From positions 28,542-92,541 of the forward strand of contig JAAAIG010000002.1 of NCBI GenBank assembly GCA_015852425.1: a DNA stretch of 64,000 nt. Reading direction: 5' to 3'. This document shows positions 57,220-64,000 of this stretch, piece by piece. Within the stretch, counting starts at the first letter, position 1, and every line of letters begins with the position of its first letter. The position numbers were made by a program, and so were the translations under genes. Origin of the DNA: Gryganskiella cystojenkinii. Its lineage: Eukaryota; Mortierellomycota; Mortierellomycetes; Mortierellales; Mortierellaceae. The notes beneath the pieces are model-generated. The model worked only from the letters and a program-made list of their open reading frames with translations, was not told where the DNA came from and searched no databases.

Positions 57220-60200
57220 CTACAAAAGACTTGACTCGTCCTCAGCTTGAGCAGCAGAGGTAGAATTATTTGCGGAGGAGCTGTTCTGGTTCAAATCCAG
57301 GACCTTCTCAACTCCCTGTATCAAATCCGAAGTCTGATCGATGTGTTGGTGATGCTCATGATGCTGGTGATGCTCATGATGTCCTCTTGAACTTGAAGTC
57401 TCCTGTGGCGACATTGGGTTAGCAGCGGCAGCGACTGGGAACTCATTCGAGATGGCTGCTGTCGAGAACAAAGTCTTGCCAACACCCATCATCAAAGCAG
57501 CGTACGACGAGCTACTCTCATTCGAGGCTTGGGCTGGGAAGATCTCGGCCTTCAAGTCAGGCAAGAACTTGTTGATACGGTTCCACGTCACATTCCAGAG
57601 ACTTCCTGGTTTGCCTGCTGATCCTTCTGAGAACGCCTCTGAGGTCGACATGACAAGCAAACAGTTCTTGAGTGATTCGGGTACCGCCTCATACTATTCA
57701 TCATTATCAAAAAATGGTTACAAGTTAGCCATCATGGATTCTCTCATAAGAGGCAACAATAGCAGCAAAATGTCGTTCTCTTCCACATACCAGTTGTTCG
57801 CTCTGTGTAGTTTGCATGAAAGCATCCATGTAGTCGAGGACGTTCATCCAGAGGGCTTGCAGACCCTCCCACTCCAAAAGTCTAAAGTAATAGTGCAAGA
57901 AGGTTTTGCAAACGATCGCACAGGCCTTGCTTCGAGTCTCTTCAAATCCAGCGGGATCCTGCTGAACAACTTCGGGTCTCAGCAAATCCTCCAACAACTT
58001 GAACAAAACTTTGTCAAAGACAACGACCCACTCAGTAATCTTGTCCGTCACAATTTCGGGTAAAAGAAGCGCGCGCTGGAGGTAGATCATGGCATGGTTG
58101 CGGACCTCACGGCAAGGGTTTGAGCACTGCTGCGTCAAACCCACTAAGATGGGGAACCAATAAGCTGACCAAGTGAGCTCTGGGTTCATCTTGGACTGCG
58201 TGATCAGACGCGGCGCCTGGCTGTGCAACTTGTAGAGCATTTCGATCGCCTTCTTGGCGCGTTCGACGGCATTAGTCTGGGCCTTGGACATGTGGTTCTT
58301 GTTGCCACGCTGTCCGCTCTCCTGCTTGAAAGCTCCTTCAGCACCGATGGCGCCTGCTGCCGCGAAACGGATCAACAAGTCCACACAGTCAGCATAGTTC
58401 TCCACGCTGACGTTCTCGCCGTCATTCTCCGCGACAAACATACTAATCGCCTCAAACGAATACTTGGCGGCCTCGGGGTGGTTCGAGGTCGAGGAGAGAA
58501 GTGCAAAGAGGACGTCCCAGTTCAGGTTTGGTCGCACGCATGAAGAGTCCGCCTTGAGCAAGTTCAAAACACCGGCCATCATTTGCTCTGCAACCTCAGG
58601 AACAACATCGATAGGAAGACCGAGCAGCAAATCCAATGCGTCCAAGACCTCCTTTGACATGTCATCCTTGTGCGCAAGACGGATACAGAGTCGCAAGAGA
58701 CCGACGACGGCCCTTTCGACAAGAAGAACACTTTGAGATCCAGCTTCGCGAATGATGTCGCTCAAGTGCTCGAAAACGATGGGCCACAATGCCTGAACAC
58801 GGTATCTGTTTTGTACAGTCAAGCTGATCATAAGCTCAAGGAAAAAGACGCTGGCGGGGTTGTACAACTTGGAGGGCGTGGGCGGCTTGGTCGTCTTTGT
58901 CACAGAGTTTCCATCTGCAACAAACTTGATAGCTTCCATAAGCTGAGTCAGAGGCAAATCCTCCAAGAGACGAATGTCGCTAAACAACTCCTCCAATCTG
59001 CAGGCTGCCACACAGTCGGCCGTACAACGAGTAGACTCGATCTCTTCTGCCGTTGGCTCCTCCCTGGCGGATTCATACGCGTACGAAGACGAAAGCAGGT
59101 AAGAAGAAAGCGTTGAAAGAAGCGAGCTGTCCTGGCGGATCTTTTCCTTGATCTCGGGCACGACTGGAGCCTTGAGGGGGATCATGGTCGTTCCTGCCAA
59201 GAAATCTTCGACCTCCAGCATAGATCCAGGGAGAAGAGAGTTGACAAAGAGGTTCTTGATGATCTCCAAGATTGGACGCCATCCGGACCGGATCATGTTG
59301 CCATGTTCATTCGCGACTCCGAAAGCAACGACGGCTGCAAGTTGACCCTTGTAGCTCTTTCCAAACTGGACTGCGAGGTCACTGACGGTAATGGTCGTGC
59401 CCTCCACGACGACGTCGCGGTTGTCGGCAGGGTTGTTAGGGGTGTCCAGCAATCCCGTCATCCTGGCAAGGGACATTGTCACGCGGTCAAAAATATCCGG
59501 CAACTGATAGTGGGCAGCCAAGATGGCACATTGATAGTAACCAGTAAGAGATTTCTGCAAAGTGGCGTCGTCCTGAGCCATATTGAAGGCTAGAGCGGCA
59601 TAAAGAATAGTCCATATTTGTCAGCAAAAAAATGATCTCACTGCTCACACCCCGAAAGGAATCGATCAATCGTCACTGCTCAACATACCATATGAGATGG
59701 CAGACATGATTGGCTTCCACGAAGACACGAAAAGCTCTCTGTCGTACATGGCGGTATGAGAGACAATAAGAGGGCCAGTAGTGTCGGCTCTTCGCAGCAG
59801 CTCCTTCCACGCGTAGTTGAAACCGAGCTGGCCTTCGTGCTCCTCGGGCAAGATAATTTCGCGCTTTCGAATGGCGTCATAAATCTCTGCGAGGTACTCT
59901 GGAGCAAAATTCTCGCCCTTGTTCACGCCCTTCAGGTTCTTTGAAAACTGCTCCAGCGTCATACGGCTCTTCACGACCTTGTTGTGTTGATCTGTGTTAA
60001 GCATAACAACAGCGTATCCTAGAATAAAAGCCGCATCCTGAGAGTTGATATATTTGGGCTTTGTGGCGAAATATGTCTCTGCAAACAATTCCATGACGCG
60101 CTCGATTTGCTGTGACTCTCCCGGCAAGCGAAATGTTTCCAGCAGCTCGCGGAGAGCTTCGTCAAAGCGTTTCTACAAAAGCAATCATGTCAGTCTTTTG

Positions 60201-63200
60201 TGCGTCTAAAACTTCTCTTATATACTGTCACCATTGGCAAGTAATACTTACGCCATCAAAGTTAAAGAGTTTCATAAAGGCCTTGAAAACTTCCAGGTTG
60301 GAAGGTTTGGCGAGGTACTCTCCGAGTAACCTCTTGCTCAGACGTGTGCTTGACTTTAAAAACTTGGCAACTCCAATAGGGTCGTTTAAGCTCGTAATCA
60401 TCTTATGAGCTACATTAAGGTGACACAGGATAGAAAAGTTAGCATCGGCATAGGTAAATCATAAAGCCATCGCAAAGGGCAAATCGCTCATGCCCAGTTG
60501 ATTACCTTCCAAGTACAAAAGACCAGCTTTAGCGTTCTCGTTGAATTTGGCGGCACCTTTGACCACAATCTCCTTTTGTTGTTTTCTCTTGAATAAAACT
60601 TCGTAGCTTTCCAGATCCTTGTCCAAGATTTCGGCGTCCTCCTAGAAAAAGTATCAGTTCACATATCAGCATATCAGTACCGTTTCAATACTAGTCATGG
60701 GAAACTGTAACTGGTAGCAAATGAACGAAATCACATACTGCAGGGATGGCGAGGCGGTCCACCATGTGATTAATAAAAAGGAGTAGCGAGTCCATGCAGA
60801 GCATATGCGAGTTACTGGCAGAGTAGGAAGTAGAATCTGGGAACGAGTTCTAAACACAACAGAGGAAACAAAATGTTAAAGAATTTCCAAAAAATAGCAT
60901 TTCAGCTCCAGTGAACTGAACAAAAAAAACATACCCTCGTCAAGAACTTGATCATTTCCTGGAACATATCGCCACAATCTAGTCCACAATCGTAATTGAC
61001 CCAGAGATCAACCATAAACGTCGGTGCGCGCGCAAATTGTCCCAAACATTCCAAAAGAAGCTCACGGACCTCGCCTTGCGCTGTTGTCGTATCAATTTTC
61101 TCGCCCTTGCCGCTCTTGATCGAAGGACTAGGGGAACCAGCTCGAGCAGTTTGGGAAGCTTCCGGCTCTGGACTGGCGACACTGGCTCGAGGGGGCTCTC
61201 CAAAGTCTGGGTTGAATGGAAGAGGCTTCATTGCAAATGCAGGTGGACTGAGTCGTTCCAACAAAAAGGAGAGGAAGAGTTCCTGTTGAAGCTTCAAGTT
61301 CGACTTCATGGTATCAAAAACGGTAGAGATGACGCGAAGGGTCAACGTCAAAATTGGGACGGTATCACTTCTGGCCAACTAATGAGATCCGATAGAGTGA
61401 AAGCGATGTCGTCGGTTAGATCAGGCTAATTTTCTGGTTGGCACATATTATAATCGTAAATTCAAACATACCTGGAAGAGATATTTGCACATATCGTCGG
61501 ACACCAAGTTCATGAGGACATTGAACTTGGCAATGCTTCGCCCACCAGTCTCGAACGCAACATCCAGAATACTTAACGCCATCAAGCGCATACGATCCTT
61601 GTGCTGAAGGTCATGAGGGTTCAACAATGAGATCAACACTCGGAGCAACTCTCGAATCGATGGTAGCCCGTATGATTTCGGGGCTAAGGACAAAAAAAGA
61701 AAACGTTTCGCATAAGTTTTTTGAGCCGTTCGCATGAGTTTCTTTGAGCCTCAGATCATTCAGGAACCAAGGTTTTGCAGAGATTATAAACTCACGTGCA
61801 ATCTCCAAAAGAGCCTCTACTGACTCAGAGTCGCCGAGCAACGTGGCGTTTTCTTTGTCGTTTTCACTCGCGTTTTCCTTTGCTTTTTCCGAGAGGATTG
61901 ACTCTGCTTCCGTCTCCACAGTTGCAGGGTTGTGATTAATTGTAAGGTTGACGTGGTCTGCATCCTCCTGAATGGTACCTGTTTGGACGATAATGGTTTC
62001 AGTATCCTCAATTTCCTTTGAGTCCTTGTTAGGTGTATCTTCCAGTACGGGGATCGAGCGAAGCCTATCAGGATAGTGCAATGGTTAGAATTGTATATTT
62101 GATCAGCATAACTGCTTTAGTAGTTTGATGATAATCAAATGTTTACTTACTTTTCAAACATGGTCTGGGTGATGATAGACATGGTGTGCTCTGCGGACTT
62201 GCGCAACATTTCTAATGTAATGAAAAGAGAAAGGGTCAATTGTCCGCTGCACATCGCCTACAATCCCTAAAAAAAGGATATAATTCTGTAGAATCACCCC
62301 AGCTTACCACTGAGCTGAAGTTGACAGCACATGCTCAAGCCAGTCTCGATCATCGAGCAAACAGACTCGTCACTCAACAAGTCGCCAGGGCTACTGGTCA
62401 GGGCCACGCGCAAGACCTGAAGGATCTTGAGAAGGACGATTTCATCGGAAACAGAGTCGCTCGCCTCGAATTTGCAATGAGTCGCGGCCACGGCAAGACG
62501 TTGCATCGCATGTCCAACGTTTGGCGAGTCCTTGTCTAGTGATAAGTAAGTGAGATATGTCGTTAGAAGAATCCGCAAACTAGCCGCCCATGTCAATGTC
62601 TGACCTGTGGGTCCAAACTACTTACTGATGACCTTGTACATAAGGAACTTTTCCACTGAACTGAGCGCTGCTCCCGTGATGGGTCCGTTCGTGTCTCCAG
62701 ACTGGATAACCTCGAGGAATGGGTCCAACAACGCCACAGCGTCCATGTCCTTAGCAGCTATTAAAGTGAGAACAAACGGTTAGCATCTCATATATGATGG
62801 GCAATGAAAGAGATCACTCGAGATGAGTGCAGAGCAGGGCACGTACCAACGGTCGTAGCCAATCGTGAACGCAGATCATTGAAGCCGATCATAAGAGGAC
62901 TCTCCTAAATGATCATAATACAACATGCAGAATTAGTACCAAGGGCTACTCCTAGGAATAGTACTTTATAGTGTCAAACAAACACGTGGTGAGTAGTGGC
63001 AAGTACCTGGTTGCGATAAGTGCCCTCTTTCTGGTTCTCCCGTCCACGAAGACCCATGTTCATGCCGAGACCCCCCATGTTCAAACCACTGACACTCATG
63101 CCAGACCATCGGGAGTTGCGACGCATGGCACTTGTGACTGAGATGATTTCGGCATGGACCAAATGGGACCAATGCAGCTCATACCCGGGAGTTTCTTCGT

Positions 63201-63345
63201 CCGCTGATGAGATAACCAACTGGTGAATACGTTGTTGGGTCGTGAGCTTATTGGCGAGCGAGGCAGCAGGAGATGTGGATGCAGATGCGGCTGATGGTGC
63301 CGCGCTAGGTGGCGACAGGGCCGAGGATGAGCGTCCTTCGGTCAT
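57220..63345 (-). CDS. Sec7-domain ARF guanine-nucleotide exchange factor (Gea/GBF1 family)
   Basis: Fourteen exons: 63345-63007, 62904-62847, 62757-62626, 62535-62308, 62211-62151, 62064-61796, 61683-61472, 61378-60935, 60849-60739, 60641-60506, 60409-60252, 60172-59689, 59589-57791 and 57693-57220. All phases agree, giving 1,634 residues. Gea/GBF1 proteins load GTP on Arf1 at the early Golgi to start COPI coat assembly and are brefeldin A targets. N-terminal DCB and HUS regions (PLMIGFNDLRSRL; GLPSIRELLRVLISLLNPHD) precede the Sec7 domain at about residues 628-810. It contains KFNENAKAGLLYLEAHKMI, FRLPGESQQIERVME with the catalytic glutamic finger near E735, and VVMLNTDQHN. HDS helical regions follow. 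The tail has a His/Glu repeat (GHHEHHQHHEHHQH). The ATG at 63343-63345 starts a Ser/Ala-rich leader before TTQQRIHQLVISSADEE. Confidence 0.95.
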
Positions 63346-64000
63346 CAGAGTCTGTTTGCTGTTCCTGTGAAAAGTGTTACTGGTCTTTGACGGCTCTGTT
63401 TCCTTTCTTTTCGTAGGCAGTATCCTCCGAGATGAGATGAGCAAAATAGGGGCGAGGATAGGAGACGAGTAGATATATGCTTGTAAGAGAGAGGAGTGGA
63501 GGAGCGAAGGAGAGCAGGGAACGAGTGAGGATGGGGGGGAAAGATGAGCGATGGTCTCACTGTTCTTTGAGGGGGTCTCTTCTTCCCCCACGTAGTGACT
63601 GTTGGCCAATCTACGTGTCGGTTGCTTGGTGGCGCTTGAACTTTGTACGTGAAATTGTGAATTTGGTGGCACTTTGTCCTTGTCCCAAGAGGCGTTGGCT
63701 ACCCTCAAAGAGCCTCAGCCATTAACTCAACGTGGCCAGTCTCTAGAAACCAAATCAAAATCCTTGTTTCTCGATCATAGCACCACCAAGAGCCTCTCAC
63801 TGTTCAATGACCTTCAACCCAACCTGCTGAGGGGATAAACCGAAAGGCCGTTTAATTGCAAGATGTTTTTATTTTTGTATTTGGGGGGCGTCGCTGATGT
63901 TGCCCAGATTCAGAATCCAAACCCGTCAAAAGAGCAAATGAAATCGAGCTGGCTGGTTCGGTTTGTGTTCAGGCTCACAAGTGGCTCTTTTGGAGGTCCA
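63346..64000. other. Promoter of the ARF-GEF gene
   Basis: This is upstream DNA of the minus-strand ARF-GEF gene. An open frame extends upstream of the chosen ATG to 63708, but its composition (VPCSPSLLHSSLLQ, KRKETEPSKTSNTF) looks like untranslated leader. No other gene begins before the window ends. Confidence 0.45.

Noticed and set aside
57452..58063. 203-codon plus-strand frame over the ARF-GEF 3' exons
   Set aside because: The minus strand encodes a clear Gea/GBF1 C-terminus across the same bases with good splice sites.
60650..60760. Suspected frameshift between ARF-GEF exons 9 and 10
   Set aside because: Re-reading the bases places the donor directly after GCA at 60739, which joins IPA to EDAEILDKD in phase, so no shift is needed.

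Overview
The window looks like nuclear DNA of a filamentous, early-diverging fungus. Genes are protein-coding with many short GT-AG introns, intergenic DNA is compact, and CT/GA-rich and pure A/T tracts flank genes or lie inside introns. The gene set is fungal/eukaryotic: RPL9, PRI2, ATG15, DDI1, a Gea/GBF1 ARF-GEF, a Wapl homologue, a PNS1-type choline transporter and class III alcohol dehydrogenase. A WNK-type kinase and an intron-bearing D-Ala-D-Ala-ligase-like enzyme make a Mortierella-like (Mucoromycota/Mortierellomycota) source my best guess; that is inference, not a database result. Exon models were derived by hand by joining splice sites so that reading frame and family motifs continue.

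Layout, left to right: 3' end of a TLC-domain membrane protein (+); ATP-grasp ligase-like gene (-); a very large P4 flippase (+); Kelch/BTB protein (-); zinc-knuckle SR-rich protein (-); glutathione-dependent formaldehyde/class III alcohol dehydrogenase (+); choline-transporter-like PNS1 (+); about 2.6 kb of decayed accessory DNA (26.3-28.9 kb) with broken fragments resembling a Pif1-type helicase, a family I do not recognise and a TnpB/Fanzor-like nuclease; DDI1 (+); WNK kinase (-); PRI2 (-); ATG15 lipase (-); an unrecognised acidic nuclear-type protein (+); RPL9 (+); an F-box/LRR protein (+); Wapl (-); an unrecognised charged protein (-); a pepsin-like aspartic protease (-); and Gea/GBF1 (-), whose promoter closes the window.

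The genes do not form a pathway cluster; most are housekeeping. Loose themes are membrane lipid and traffic (flippase, choline transporter, Atg15 lipase, ARF-GEF, TLC protein), chromosome maintenance (primase large subunit, Wapl) and protein turnover (DDI1, F-box protein, aspartic protease). No rRNA, tRNA or CRISPR array was recognised by eye. The points most worth a second look are the decayed element region, the lysine-displaced WNK kinase, the D-Ala-D-Ala-ligase-like gene, an apparent one-base problem at a flippase splice acceptor, and repeated and palindromic motifs upstream of RPL9.
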